Assembly (NCBI GenBank): GCA_947650285.1
Contig: CANTFL010001234.1
Location: forward strand, 248,001 to 312,000
Direction: 5' to 3'
From: Hyaloperonospora brassicae
Lineage: Eukaryota; Oomycota; Peronosporomycetes; Peronosporales; Peronosporaceae
DNA: 64,000 nt
Under the pieces are notes generated by a model that was given only the letters and a program-made list of their open reading frames with translations, had not been told where the DNA came from and ran no database searches. Shown one piece after another: positions 44,701 through 56,118 of this stretch (positions are counted from its first letter, which is position 1; each line of letters opens with the position of its first letter). The position numbers and the translations under genes are program-made.

Positions 44701-46395
44701 AGAGAAAAGACTTACCTCACGGTAAGTCGTGACTTTTACTGGCCACGCCAGTATCAGTTTGTCCGCAAGTACATACGTGCTTGCGAGGTTTGTCAACGGG
44801 TGAAGCCTAGTCCTTCATCCCGTGCGCCATTGCAGCCTCTGCCTGTTCCGACAGAGTGCTGGCAGTCCGTTTCAATGGACTTCGTCTTCGGTTTTCCCGA
44901 AGACGCTCACAAGAATAATGGTATTCTTGTGTTTGTTGACCGATTCAGCAAGATGGTGCATCTTGCTGCAGTCCCTGAGTCGATCAAGGCTCAAGGTTGT
45001 GCTCGTGTCTTTCTAGACACGGTCTTTAGACTCCACGGGTTACCCCGTGAACTCGTATCCGACCGTGACCCTCGGTTCACGGCGGCATTTTGGCAAACCG
45101 TGTTCCGTTCTCTCGGAACACGATTGAAGATGTCTACTTCTGACCATCCCGAAACAGATGGTCAGACGGAACGTGCGAACCGTGTCCTCGAAGAGATCCT
45201 TCGAGGATATGTCCACTCGTTTCCGAGTTGGAGCGAATTCCTACCCATGGTGGAATTCGCCATCAATAATTCGGTGCATGCTTCCACACAGCACACACCG
45301 TTTTACGTGAATGGCCTACGCCATCCACGTGTGCCCACCCTTCTAGAGTGTGACTCTTGGATAAGGGGGGGAGGGACTCGCTCGAGCAAAAACCGTTTTG
45401 GCTCTTGCTCATCACGTGTCGACGCTAACGTCGTCACGTATGATGCCGATGTCGATCAAGTCGACATCGATGAAGAAGATCACCTCAATAATAGCGACGA
45501 CGCTATTATTGACTCGGATGATGATGACGATGCTGGTATATTCAGCATCGTCAACGATTATGCCAGCGAGGAAGAAGACAACCTCGCTGAAGAAGAGAAC
45601 AATCTCTTAGCAGTGCGCACGAAGCGCACTGAAAGACAAAACAAAGAGTCAGCAGAGAACTTCCTGCTGACTCGAGAAGCGGTAGTCCGTTTCGTTCAGG
45701 ACTCCATCGCAAATGCGGTGGACCGTCAGAAACGGAACGCAGACAAGAATGGAAGAGCAAATGTTCTTTCATTTAAAGTTAACGACCTAGTACTACTGTC
45801 TACGGTAAACTTACCTGGACATGCAGTCACTAGTGTCGGCAGTAGTAAACTACTGCCGAAGTACATTGGGCCATTTCGAGTGTTGCATCGCAAGGGCAAT
45901 GCATACACACTCGAATTGCCACGTAAGATGCGCACGCATCCTACGTTTTACGTGGGGAGGCTCAGGCCGTACTGTCAGTACGAGCCTTCTTCTTCCGATG
46001 AAGATAGCCCCCACGTTCAAGAACATCCATCAAGTTCTTGCGTTCGCGCTCCAGACGATCCGTCTGGTCGCGCAGATATGATACCTCGGAACTCAACCGA
46101 GATATCTCCCCGCGAGCTGTCGCCAGCTCGCCGAATAGGGAGCGGACATCCCGCTCGACCTGAAGCTGCGCCGTGGCATAATCGGCGCGATCCCTCGCCC
46201 GATCAGCCTCGTGATCCTTGCGGTTCTTCCGCACGGTATCAGTCAAAGCGTAGCGCCGGTCGCGCTCGTGCTTCAAGTCATCGCGCAATTCATCGATTGC
46301 GCGATCCATCTCGTAAGGGTCGAGATGGTGAGCCTGAGTCATCTGGAGGAGGTCTTTCCTCCTCCACCACATCCTTTGGTGGATGCTCACGGTGA
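41675..46395 (+). CDS. Pol polyprotein (protease-RT-RNase H-integrase)
   Basis: No ATG is needed: the frame is entered by -1 slippage at 41,680 and is open to the TGA at 46,393-46,395 (over 1,570 codons). Domains in order: pepsin-like protease with LVDCGASNN (about 41,860); RT with YFDDVFVHS (about 43,530); RNase H with CDASDFAIG (about 44,000), HDKELLAMK and TDHASLR; integrase zinc-binding region H-H-C-C (about 44,635-44,795, ending CEVCQR); and the DDE core with SMDFVFGF, VSDRDPRF and RANRVLEEIL. After FYVGRLRPY (45,950) the frame becomes low-complexity Ser/Pro/Arg, where the opposite strand carries aORF2. The chromodomain expected at the C-terminus is in the +1 frame. Confidence 0.96.
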
Positions 46396-46399
46396 TCAA
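45962..46399 (-). CDS. Antisense ORF aORF2, coiled-coil protein or exon
   Basis: 145-codon frame antisense to the C-terminal low-complexity part of pol. The first true ATG is in RMWWRRKD (about 46,372), but similarity to the copy at 8,351 begins upstream, right after a shared AG (CTAGAAAG here, GTGATAG there). It may therefore be a downstream exon of aORF1, with an intron lying antisense to the chromodomain. The protein is highly charged with heptad spacing over ~100 residues ([36 protein letters not shown]) and ends in a basic tail (HRKKKAR), nuclear-signal-like. Confidence 0.6.
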   Translation of the reverse strand: MITVSIHQRMWWRRKDLLQMTQAHHLDPYEMDRAIDELRDDLKHERDRRYALTDTVRKNRKDHEADRARDRADYATAQLQVERDVRSLFGELATARGEISRLSSEVSYLRDQTDRLERERKNLMDVLERGGYLHRKKKARTDSTA

Positions 46400-47615
46400 C
46401 GCTTTCTAGTGGAGCGTATCTTGAATCACCGTGACGATTCAGGATCAAGGACGAGCTACCTCGTCCAGTGGCGGGGGTATCCACCCTCTTGGAACAGCTG
46501 GGAGCCCCGCTCTCAGCTGTTGATGGATGTTGAAGGTCTCGTCCGCCAGTATGACGAGACCCATCCGATGAGTCCTCGGGCCCATCGGTAAACACGCGCC
46601 CTAGGCGCTTGTAGACGGATTGCAAGTTTGCAATCGCGTCACGCATCTCCTCCGAGATGTGTGCCCTTCCCCAGGGCGAACTTAGGGAATACACGTCCCT
46701 ATGTGCACGCTGCGAGTTGTCAACACAACTCGCACAAGGGTCTCCCCATGTGAGGCAAGGAATGCCTGCCTCACTCGACAAACAGTGCAACCGGTACCTG
46801 GCACCGGTTGGCGTTCGCTTTTCGAACCTGAGGCGTGTCGCCTCAAGTTTCTTGAGCCACCCTTCTCGTCCAAAATTCTTTACGTTTTGGACGAACGCGT
46901 TCCACGCAGCCAAAAGCGAGGCTTTGTCACGCTTTTGGTTGCTGTTGTACCATCGATGTCTAAGGAAGACATCGAGATAAAAGTCTTCCTCAGCGCGAAA
47001 GTTGCTCGCGCTGGGACTCAAGCCGTGAAGCTCAGTCGCATCGAATAAGGGTATTCGATGGTGTTGGCTTGTCTCGTGAGACAAGCCATTGATGAGCCGT
47101 TCGGGCAAACGCCACGGCTTCAGCTCATCACGCTTCACGGTGGTACCTTTGTTGGTACCACGGTTGTCAGTATGACGATGGGTTGCACCATCGTCAAGTC
47201 GCTCGTGCGAAGGAGCACGAGCTGATTGCGGTGATGAGCAAACATACTCATCACCAGATTCGTCATCACTGCCGAACAGACTGTGTTGCAACTCACGAGT
47301 CCGTTCGTTCGGCAGTGGCCTTGGCGAACACTGAGGCGTCGCCGGTGAGCGAGACGCCTCTGCAGCATTGCCCGAGTCAGACACGTCTGACTCGCCAGAG
47401 TAGATGACCTCAATGTCGGGGTCATCATGCGCACGCGGTGCTGTACCGCGTGCACCTGCAGCACCTCTTGCTGCAGGCGAAGAACGAGCAGCAGACGACG
47501 AATCGTCTGCCGCAGAAGCTGGCACAGGCACAGACTCTGTGTGCCTTGAGTCACCCCGCATAGACATGTTAACTATGCGAGGTCGAGCGGAAAGTGAATG
47601 GAACGGACCCAACAA
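46290..47615 (-). CDS. Antisense ORF aORF1, unknown function
   Basis: 441-codon frame on the strand opposite to gag-pol, between the chromodomain and the 3' LTR. A second in-frame Met at 47,567 (MSMRGDSRH) may be the start. Residues ~20-150 are Ser/Ala-rich and acidic ([12 protein letters not shown]). Residues ~166-340 form the conserved part: [72 protein letters not shown], a cysteine cluster [11 protein letters not shown], and [15 protein letters not shown]. The last ~100 residues are only the shadow of the sense chromodomain. A diverged copy with the same order lies at 7,640-8,300. No known family recognised. Confidence 0.7.
   Translation of the reverse strand: MLGPFHSLSARPRIVNMSMRGDSRHTESVPVPASAADDSSSAARSSPAARGAAGARGTAPRAHDDPDIEVIYSGESDVSDSGNAAEASRSPATPQCSPRPLPNERTRELQHSLFGSDDESGDEYVCSSPQSARAPSHERLDDGATHRHTDNRGTNKGTTVKRDELKPWRLPERLINGLSHETSQHHRIPLFDATELHGLSPSASNFRAEEDFYLDVFLRHRWYNSNQKRDKASLLAAWNAFVQNVKNFGREGWLKKLEATRLRFEKRTPTGARYRLHCLSSEAGIPCLTWGDPCASCVDNSQRAHRDVYSLSSPWGRAHISEEMRDAIANLQSVYKRLGRVFTDGPEDSSDGSRHTGGRDLQHPSTAESGAPSCSKRVDTPATGRGSSSLILNRHGDSRYAPLESVDHREHPPKDVVEEERPPPDDSGSPSRPLRDGSRNR
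46394..46591 (+). CDS. Chromodomain of pol in a displaced (+1) frame
   Basis: The frame reads [17 protein letters not shown], then [17 protein letters not shown], then [17 protein letters not shown]. This is a full chromodomain with the conserved W-x-G-Y and N-x-WEP core, preceded by a proline run (46,360). Such domains steer integrase to chromatin marks. It lies +1 to pol, which ends at 46,395; the frame is open back to 46,082. Expression would need sense-strand splicing or a +1 shift. It terminates TAA at 46,589-46,591. Confidence 0.85.
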   Translation, partial: DQRFLVERILNHRDDSGSRTSYLVQWRGYPPSWNSWEPRSQLLMDVEGLVRQYDETHPMSPRAHR

Positions 47616-47687
47616 GTGCTCCCTGTCCCAATGGTGACCAACGGGTGGCCGCCATAATTTTCGATAGTCACACGGTGACTATCAGTT

Positions 47688-47698
47688 AAGGGGGGTGA
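47688..47698 (+). other. Polypurine tract
   Basis: AAGGGGGGTGA directly before the 3' LTR, the expected plus-strand priming site. Confidence 0.85.
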
Positions 47699-48089
47699 TG
47701 TAACGGGGCAGCCCGTTACATGGAATTGTCACTTTAAGGAAAGTGACAATAAAGAATATGAAGTTGAATATTCTTTAAACAATATCACCGAAGTGGTGAT
47801 ATTGAAGGGTCGACCAAAGAGTCTGTTCATTGGTTGATATCTTGATGATATCAACCCACCAATCGCCGCAAGACGCGCGCAATGAGTGGTGACGAGACGT
47901 CACCATACACTCAGTTATATTAGCATAATTAAGTTAAGTCAAACAGAGAGACAGTAGTTAAAAGACTTAATTATATTAATATAACAGTTCTGCTTTTACC
48001 TTACCTACGCTTCCTCGCTTGCCTTGTGTACGTCTGTCGGGGCACCGATACCCTTGCGTTAAGTTCACGCAAGGGTGTGCCCCGTTACA
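47699..48089 (+). repeat. 3' LTR
   Basis: 391 bp, identical by eye to the 5' LTR except for one missing T. Confidence 0.96.
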
Positions 48090-48094
48090 AAAGG
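48090..48094. repeat. Target-site duplication, right
   Basis: AAAGG, matching 40,100-40,104. Confidence 0.9.
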
Positions 48095-48397
48095 GGGATG
48101 AAGCAATGAATTACGCATGCAATTTGTCCTGCAATTATGCGCCCCATTTACATATATTGATGATCGTACATACTGGTATAGAAGAGCCAGTTACGTGTCA
48201 TCAATATTTATATTTCATTAAGACTATAATCTTAATCAGTGATAGGAAACCCGCTATTTAGCCGTCACCTTCTTGCTTATTGCCCTTCTGTCCGAATTGC
48301 GTCTAAATCTAATTAATTAAAATAATTTGGACTATGTTTTGCAGAATAAATTTGGACATCGATAATAATAAGACCTTATTAGTATTAGTCGATTAAA

Positions 48398-49056
48398 ATG
48401 TACAGCTTTGCACGACGTCCGCAGCTTACTTATGCACCCCGGGAACAAGCAAGAGTAGCCGTAAACGCACATGCACAGCAAAAAGGTTATTGTGTTGCAA
48501 TCAGACGCACAAGAAGGGCTGGTAACAGGAAAGACGTGACGTCAAAGCTATTCATCTTGACTGCTCCCGATCACACTTCCCGTCCATACGCACATGACGT
48601 ATCCAGCGTACATCGTATAGCAGTAGAACTGGATGTTTGTTCAAGACAACTGTACGGCGACTACAAACTAAAGATTGGCAGGCACAAGTTGTTAATGGCA
48701 AACACAATCATAAGTTCTTTAACCACAAGGTTGCCCATCGGCAAGGGCGCTATTTAATGGAACCAAATCGGCATTCAGTCTTGTCCCTAATACGCGCTGG
48801 TGTGAAACCTAGTCATATTATAGCTTTAATGTGGCATAAACGAGATGTCATGGTCACAGCTCGAGACGTTTACCACCCACGCGATTCGGAACGAAACGTA
48901 ATGCCGGATAACAACTCTCCACTAATAGTTATCGTGGATTATTTCCCTCCTAGTATGTGCTTTACTCAGGTTGATATTACACAACAGCGTCTAACTTTTC
49001 ACCTGCAAAGGAAATTTGCAGCAAGTGCAGTGCTGGATAGGTATAAGTTTTATTGA
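48398..49056 (+). pseudogene. MULE transposase remnant (N-terminal FAR1-like part)
   Basis: Frame 48,398-48,640 has the DNA-binding start (REQARVAVNAHAQQKGYCVA). After a frameshift, 48,670-48,905 continues with DWQAQVVNGKHNHKFFNH, AHRQGRY and IRAGVKPSHIIALM, then VTARDVYH, the block before the DDE domain in oomycete MULEs. The catalytic domain is missing. It lies 300 bp beyond the intact Gypsy element. Confidence 0.72.
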
Positions 49057-49130
49057 TGAAAACTAGGCGAGAATTCGGTATTGAATCTTTATCCTCCATA
49101 TCATCGTCGTATAGGCAACAGGATGAACCT

Positions 49131-50100
49131 TTTTGTGGTGGAGTAGCGATCGCTCTTTTCAGTAGTCGATCCCAACTCGTTACAGGCGCCCAGACGACCG
49201 ACTAACGGAGGTTGTACTCCGATTATGTGCTGTATGCTTCGCTCACGTCGTGTAAAAGAGGGGCGGTTGGGACTTTTCAGGTGGACTCGAGTCGATACCA
49301 AGTCTCACAGTGTTTGAGATTGGTGCTGTCACATTAAATTTATTACTCGATAGCGGGTGTACTTGTAAGTTGCTCGAAATGAGCCACTTTGATTTCTACA
49401 AGATCCCCTGTCTAGAGTAGATGCTTGATCCGCGAGCCTTCTGATCATTTGAAGAGTCTTGCGATATTAAGTCATCAACCACAAAGGGTTTCTTGCGTCC
49501 AGTCAAAGTTGGAGTGTCGTTTGAAAGTTCTTAATTCCTGACCAAACGATCAAGAGATATCACTTAATTAAGTGTGTAACTTTTCTTGACGTCGGGTGGC
49601 CAACGATCCGACTCAAAAGAGAAGTGGACCCGTGTACTTGGAAGCAAAATTTAGCTTTACTAAATGTAAACCTATCAAAGCCAACAACACTGTGTCTATC
49701 TCCATGTTTTAGACATCGCATGCCACGCGTCGATCGCGCGAGAAGGTAGGAGCCTTGTACTTTCGTGGCACACACCTGATATACTTGTTCAATCGCAGTC
49801 GCCGTTCTGGTCGCCGATCGTGTGGTGTAACCCACACTAGCTTGATCGCGATCACATACCTGATCACCGATCACGATCTCGATCGTCTCCTCAATCGCGG
49901 GTCACATGGTGTGGCACACACTCCTCTGATTGCGATTACTTGTAGTGATCCACACCAAACTGGTTGCCAATCACGATCTCGATCGCCTCCTTGATCGAGA
50001 TTTTGCTCTTGATCGACTGATCTCGGTCTCTTTTTGATCGACTGATCGCCAACGTACTATTCCTTTTTCCAATAACCACGTTTCCATAACTCGTATCCCT
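49131..50100 (+). repeat. Diverged LTR-like repeat related to 11,897-12,799
   Basis: Starts TGTGGTGGAGTAG and shares, with the opposite-strand copy at 12.8 kb, blocks such as GATCGCTCTTTT, GTCGATCCCAA, GGTGGACT-GAGTCGAT and GCGAGCCTTCTGA. The end is unclear. 49,780-50,060 is rich in CGATC/GATCG words, as is 12,020-12,100. Confidence 0.5.
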
Positions 50101-50349
50101 TCGCCCGTCGTACTCTAAACCGATATCGCAGGTCGTATTCTGTCTGATCAGATATCCATTTCTGTATAACCGTCCAGTGGACGCGATCCGACCAGTGGTG
50201 GGACCGGAGTTGCCGACCGTGTGCCGATTCGGATAAAAACATAGCGCGATCCGTTCTCGTATCGAGAATTTCACTGATTGCTTCACCACACAAAAGATCG
50301 AGATTATGATCGAGAGAACGGATCAAGATCCTATGCCGGTGGCATATCA

Positions 50350-53300
50350 GCAAGAACATTTTTGCCAATCAGAGGAAAGCTATTTTTAATAAGATATGCC
50401 TGGTAAAATTGACCTAAGCTCGGAAAGGGATTGTTGCTGTCACAACTATATTGTAATACAGGTCGAAATTTGCATCAATGCGTGTTGCATTCCCTGTCGT
50501 CTCGATACGCTACCTATATTCACTTGGATTGTGTACAAGAAAGTTTTTGTTCATGTTCTCTTACGAAATATATACCATCATGACCATGTTACAACGTTGC
50601 ATGTAGCGAGTGTGCATGCCTCTTGCAAAAAATGGATATCTGTGTCAACAAATAATGTGTACAAATTTTATGCTCTTGGCTATGTATATATCATTTTTTC
50701 GCTGACGAGTGATTTATTGCAGATGATCTAGTATCAGGACTCACCGGTTTTCTTCTTTCATGTCAAGGTTAGCTGCTGTAAACATGCAGCAAAACGGAAA
50801 GACGCATGCCATTAACAAGGTGTACTTTGGATCAGTTTATTCGAAAGTGATGGGTAAGATATTCGTTGCAGGTCTGAAAGCAGTGTATACGTAATATAGG
50901 CAGCTGTTTTGCGAAAACAGGAATTGTCGAGGTTTATATGGTGTAATCAAAGGATCATTGACTGTGAATGACTGAGAATGCCGATTGTAAGATTGCTGAA
51001 ATCCACGAAGAGTTACCCATGTGCTTTCAAATTTCGTAGTCGAGTGATATCACTGTCGGTCAATGATTTTGATCGGAACCGGTTGCTGGTGTAGCCCACA
51101 CGAATGCATGTTGAGGATGTACAAGCGATAGTCAAATGAGGTGATGGAAGATTGCAGAAAATTACGAAAAAGCCTTATAAAATCGCAAAGTATTCTTCTG
51201 GCCATGTCTTGGCATCATTAGAAGACAATATTCGCTATCCTACAAAAGCTAAGACTCGTGGTCGACCAACGAGTCAAGCACAAAAATTGCTACTACAACA
51301 CCAGCAGCACCACCAGCAGAAATTACATCACCAGCAGCAGCAACAGTAGAAATAGAAGCAATGGATTGTAAAGTTTAAATGTGTATTAAGGCAACATGAC
51401 TACGAAAATTAGTAAAAATGCCTATGATGACCATACGTGGCTGTCTGCCGTCCCATTATTAGTGGACATAGTTTTTGTTCTGTTTGCCAGCAACACGATT
51501 TGGTACACAAGATAGAATTAAAGCAGTGGCTTTTGAGCTGCGTTGCATATGGACTAAGTTTTTGTTTTGTTTACCAGCAACATGATTTGAAACAATTGAT
51601 ATAATTAAAGCAGTGAATTTTGGGCTGCGTCGCATCTCCGCCTGTATCTTCTACGCGTGTCCAAGCACCTTTTTTTAATAGTTTATAAAAAATGTACCAC
51701 CAGCGTTTCGTTAAGCATTATATCCACATCGAAACTCTCAATCTTTACTGTGTCGCTGGTCCCCTTCATCTTGGTGAGCAAGCGCAACCGATTAAGAAAT
51801 TTTTTAGGACCAACATGATGAGCGCCAACTGGTCCGCGTGTACCTGTTCAAACTTTACCATAATTTGCAATAGTTAGTACGCACTGTTTGGGGCTTCTCA
51901 CCAATGGTCTGTCGCAGCCGTGACCTCCAATTCTTCACATGATATATATATGCTAAATTCAGGCTAATATGCTTACAAAAATTCCCGCGGATGCCAGCAG
52001 CCACTAATTTTGGATCGTGATCATGAGCATACATGCTAGCAAAGCATCAAACACCACACAAATCTAATAGATATGTAACCGCTTTCACAGACTTGTAGAA
52101 CGTTCATAGCAGCAGCAATCTGGAGATAAAAGCTTCACATTATGTCGATCGACTATATACGTCACGAAGAGACTCTTTCACTTACTGGAATTAAGTTTTG
52201 GGTAATATTAATGTCATGTTACCATTTTGCGCTTTGACCTATCAGATTTCGAAAAATATGGGACTGAGAGGCAATTAATAAAAAGGTGATGACCAAACTG
52301 CGGCTCCCTTAGCTATGTATTTACCAACATAATTCGGCCAAGGCAATATTGATTGAAAATCACCTTCGAAGGTAATAGTTTTGACCGCTCCCCTTATTGG
52401 CTGATATTAGGTAAATGTCCAGTTCAGTGCACGGATCAGTTTGGAGATTTCTTCTAGTGACGTAAATAAAACGAATCAGATATATTAAAAGGGAAAATAA
52501 AAAATGCCCCACGTCCTAGTATTGCGGAAGAGGCTCGACAGCAGCAAGTAAGATAAAAAGTTGACAGCAGTCGAGGTAGCAAGTGAGTTAAATATACATT
52601 TTTAGCCTTTTATGCCCAAATGTAACATACTAAATAGCTACCAGCTCGCACCGTGTCTCTATCAAAGTACAAGGGCTAGTTAACGCTGCTGCTATCGATT
52701 CACACTGGTTTTTGGAGAAGAAGTTTACTCCCTAAGGCCATTAACGTCATCCTACACGTAATCTTGCCTATCACAAAACACAGGAATGCTCCTAAACGAT
52801 TACTAATCGCGAAGGAGGTGGCCGTAAAGATAGTGAAAAAGAAACACAATCGCTGCAGCTTCGGTGCATCTCATGGTCACAACAAGTTGAGTTGCCAGGC
52901 CATATTTCAAGATGCCAATAATCAGGATGTATTTAAGAATTAACTGCGACGTCACCGGCAAACAAATTAGCATATAGGTATTATCAGTGTATCGGATGTC
53001 TATGCAGACAAAACTCTGACGCTACACAGTGCTCGTTCACCACATACGTCACGTTTGCCCGCACCCACGCAGGCGTTCTGCATTTATTATTAACCTGATA
53101 AGGATATATGCTGTAAGGCGCCACGATAATGATAAGACAACGCGAGTCAGAATATGATGGCTGTAAATTTGATGGACGAACCTTTTATCAAAGCAGCCAA
53201 ATACTTCAGCTTACTTCATTTGTATCCTGCGCCCACCACGCCACTCTTAAGAAGTGTCTCTCACGTCGAGAATCATGATGCAGCCACACTTCAAATAGCT
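50350..53300. other. AT-rich region, no gene recognised
   Basis: Nearly 3 kb with only short frames. 51,230-51,345 contains a CAG/CAA-rich frame ending in a glutamine run. No domain, terminal repeat or RNA gene is supported. Confidence 0.45.
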
Positions 53301-53309
53301 CAAGTGTAG

Positions 53310-53570
53310 CACTTACATTAACAACACCATCAGCAGCAACAGCAGTAGCATCACCTGTAGCAGCAACAACATCAAAAATAGCTACTAAACGAGCAATAAC
53401 AAAAGCAATAACATCAGTAGCATCACCAGAAACAGCAACAACATCAACAATAGCACCTACAGCAGCAACGGCAACAGCAACAACAGCAGTAGCATCACCA
53501 GTAGTAGCAACAATATCAACAATAGCTACTGATAGAACAATAACAAAAGCAATAACATTAGAAATTAGCA
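53310..53570. repeat. AAC/AGC trinucleotide-rich tract
   Basis: Imperfect CAGCAACAACA-type units with ATAGCTACT interruptions. The minus strand gives a Val/Ala-rich frame that is most likely an artefact of the repeat. Confidence 0.7.
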
Positions 53571-53594
53571 ATATTATCAGATACCGACTGATCC

Positions 53595-53730
53595 TGGCTG
53601 TGACCAAACCCCGCCCTGTTTGGGGCCGGGCCGCGGAGAGGGTTCTGCAACTGGTGGCTGCAAGCGCAGCGCGCCCGCGGCAGAACCCTCTCCGCGGCTT
53701 CCCGAACCGGGCGGGGGTTGGTCACGGCCG
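53595..53730. repeat. GC-rich 136-bp foldback
   Basis: GGCTGTGACCAAACCCCGCCC on the left pairs with GGGCGGGGGTTGGTCACGGCC on the right. Inside, CCGCGGAGAGGGTTCTGC pairs with GCAGAACCCTCTCCGCGG. The loop is about 28 nt. The GC content is far above the AT-rich flanks. Confidence 0.85.
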
Positions 53731-53959
53731 TGAAAGTGGAAACAAAAATAATTAAAGCACTTGAATTTATGTGTACTACATTAACTTAATAATACTAGAA
53801 CGTGGGGCATTCTTTTTATTTTGTGATTAAATGGGGCATTTCCCCCTATATTGAAAATACCATGTTATAATTATTTTAGCGTCAAAGTTTATCTACATCG
53901 TCTTAAGTCCATAACATATTTTTACAAAGGTCTGCGAGTTTTAGAAATCAGTCGAATTT

Positions 53960-55250
53960 GTGCCCATTTTACTGGATACCGCTGTAGTACACGACTACTG
54001 GCCGGATGCTTCTGCTAGCATTCTGTCGATAACTAGCCTGCCTGAGATTTCAATCGTTTTTCTACGCTTCTTCTGCTTGCGTGGAGATTCAGGAGGGATA
54101 GTGAGGATCACATTATGGACTGCGACGGCTACATACGGGCGGCGAACAAACCAAAATGCAGTGCCAAAGTCACCTTTTACTCCCTTAGCTCGATAATCAT
54201 CTATACGCTTGTGGAATTGAATAAGAGCGAGAACGTATAGTCCAATATCCCGGAATCATGCAATTGGATTACTAAAGTTTTCACTGATGGCGCTGAGGTG
54301 TACACAGCACGAAATCTAGATGCTTGTATGTTTGACCAGAGCTGGGTCCGCTGTTTTACACATTTAAACCTGTAGATTCTTGACGAAGATTGTTTTGAAA
54401 GGTTTGAAAATGGCCACGTCAAGCGGCCGAAAGATGTGCGTCGCGTTTGGTGGCAATCATTGGGATGTCACGTTAGCACAGCAGAAGTTCACCGACTCTA
54501 ATAAACAAAACCACGGTTAAAGTAATTATGAGGAATAATATAACAATGACAAAGTTTTGCTGAACTCACCAATTTTTACATACGTGGAATCAGTGTCAAG
54601 TTCAAAATGACTAAATTTCGAATTCCAGGTGCTTCCAGCACGATCAAGAACATCCCCAACCAGTCCGTATAGACCTTCACATTGTTTGATCCCTTTGGTG
54701 CACCTGTGACGCGCGTGCCGTCGATTAAGAGCGCTTCGAGCTCTGTCTTGAGCAGGATAATACCATGAATGATAAAGTGTTTAGAGACAACGAATACATA
54801 CGTACTTACGGCCGTCACTACATACATGTGGAAGTTTGGCTTGATCTCGTGCTTCCACAAATTTTAAAGCCTTTGATAGCAATGACGGTGCGAGTCGTAG
54901 GCTTCGGTGTAAACGAAGTCTCGTCCATGTTGCAGATAAGCGACGAGTCGATCATATTATTGATGAGCATCTCGGAATCGTGTTGATAAGCACATCAACC
55001 GACGAATTCCCACGGCTATCGCAATATCTTAATGCTTTGCGAATTGCGTGGTACGAGCACCAGGTGGCGAACTAGGAATCGCGAATACCATCCCGACGTC
55101 AGCTTTGTCGACTGCATGGTTCTTTTGCACTTCTTCAGCGCGTCGTAGATCATGGTGGCACACTTTGTCACCTCTACGCGGGCAAAAGATAGTCCCAAGC
55201 GATAAATGGCGGTAATGTACTCCACCCGGTGGCTCTATAGATTAGCTGGT
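53960..55250 (-). pseudogene. Decayed pogo/CENP-B-type DDE transposase
   Basis: Minus-strand pieces: HTH-side segment at 55,225-55,016 (TAIYRLGLSFARVEVTKCA); catalytic segment SLICNMDETSFTPKP near 54,945-54,900; the middle segment at 54,860-54,576 (MYVVTAVSTYVFVV ... IDGTRVTGAPKGSNNVKVY); and a C-terminal AVFKPFKTIF near 54,415-54,385. The NMDET motif and order match pogo/Tigger DDE_1 transposases. Frames are broken. Confidence 0.65.
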
Positions 55251-56113
55251 ATTGTAGGCTTCGTGACGCGGCGTAGTCCTTCGATCGGGTTCCCGCTTTT
55301 CTAGTCCTCCCCCTAATGAATGACGAACTTAGCGGAACAAACGACTTCCGCGCAACCTTAGTGTATAAATACCACTGCTCACTCTTTCTCTATAGCATTG
55401 ATGACGCCTTATTTCTCGTCGTGCCCGCGTCGCATTATCACCTGAATTCTTTATCTTGTTTCGATATTAATAGCAGGAAATGCTACCCTTACTAGCAATC
55501 CCTTATACGAAACGATAAAATTACTTCAAACACAGCGAATCGTGCATTCAACCGATCCAAAACTTAAATGCCCATCCTATTGCTTGGATTAGAAGTGTTC
55601 ATGTTTTATTGGATTTTTATCAGCATCGTGCACTGTAGTGATACCGTACACGAAACTATTTGTCTATCCCAAAAATGCGTATCAAACTAAAGTAGCCACC
55701 GATCGCTATTAGACTTGCACAATGAGTGGTGAGTGAGAAACCTGCGTAGGAAGTTGTAGATGGAAATACATTAGAACCCTATTTTCCCATATCATTTGGC
55801 GGAACAAAAAAATTAGCAGTAGAGCACATATTACAGGAGAGGTCGGATTGTCACGTGTTTTCCACTTTTACGTGGTGTATGATGGCCATGCGATGTGAAA
55901 AAGTATTACTGAATCGATCAGAAACAATAACAAAAGCATTACGAAGTCCATAAATGACCGCCTAGAACCATTCCCAGCTACTGTGGCATTAGTGTGCCTC
56001 TCTAAAAATTCCTCCCAAGACTTCATAAATATTCATGACAGATCCTGAACGCGTCCAGCTCTGCAGAAAGAAGCAATATGGTCCGGCCCTCACACAACGA
56101 AAGCTAGCTGCTG
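55250..56113. other. No gene recognised
   Basis: AT-rich flank between the pogo remnant and a solo LTR. Confidence 0.45.
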
Positions 56114-56118
56114 GGTTG

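Larger units (their letters stand above)
40105..48089 (+). mobile_element. Intact Ty3/Gypsy chromodomain retrotransposon with antisense ORFs
   Basis: 7,985 bp: LTR, PBS, gag, -1 frameshift signal, pol (protease, RT, RNase H, integrase), a chromodomain in a second frame, two antisense frames, polypurine tract and LTR. The LTRs differ by one base, gag and pol have no interruptions, and the 5-bp target repeat is perfect. It is therefore a very recent insertion and probably autonomous. The chromodomain places it near the chromovirus-like oomycete Gypsy elements. Confidence 0.97.

Noticed and set aside
46211..46393. Plus-strand frame upstream of the chromodomain as a separate small gene
   Set aside because: It has no initiator ATG in a good place and its composition is the complement of aORF2; treated as leader or intron sequence of the chromodomain exon.
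53206..53607. 133-codon Val/Ala-rich minus-strand frame
   Set aside because: Produced by the AAC/AGC repeat; no domain and no support beyond repeat periodicity.
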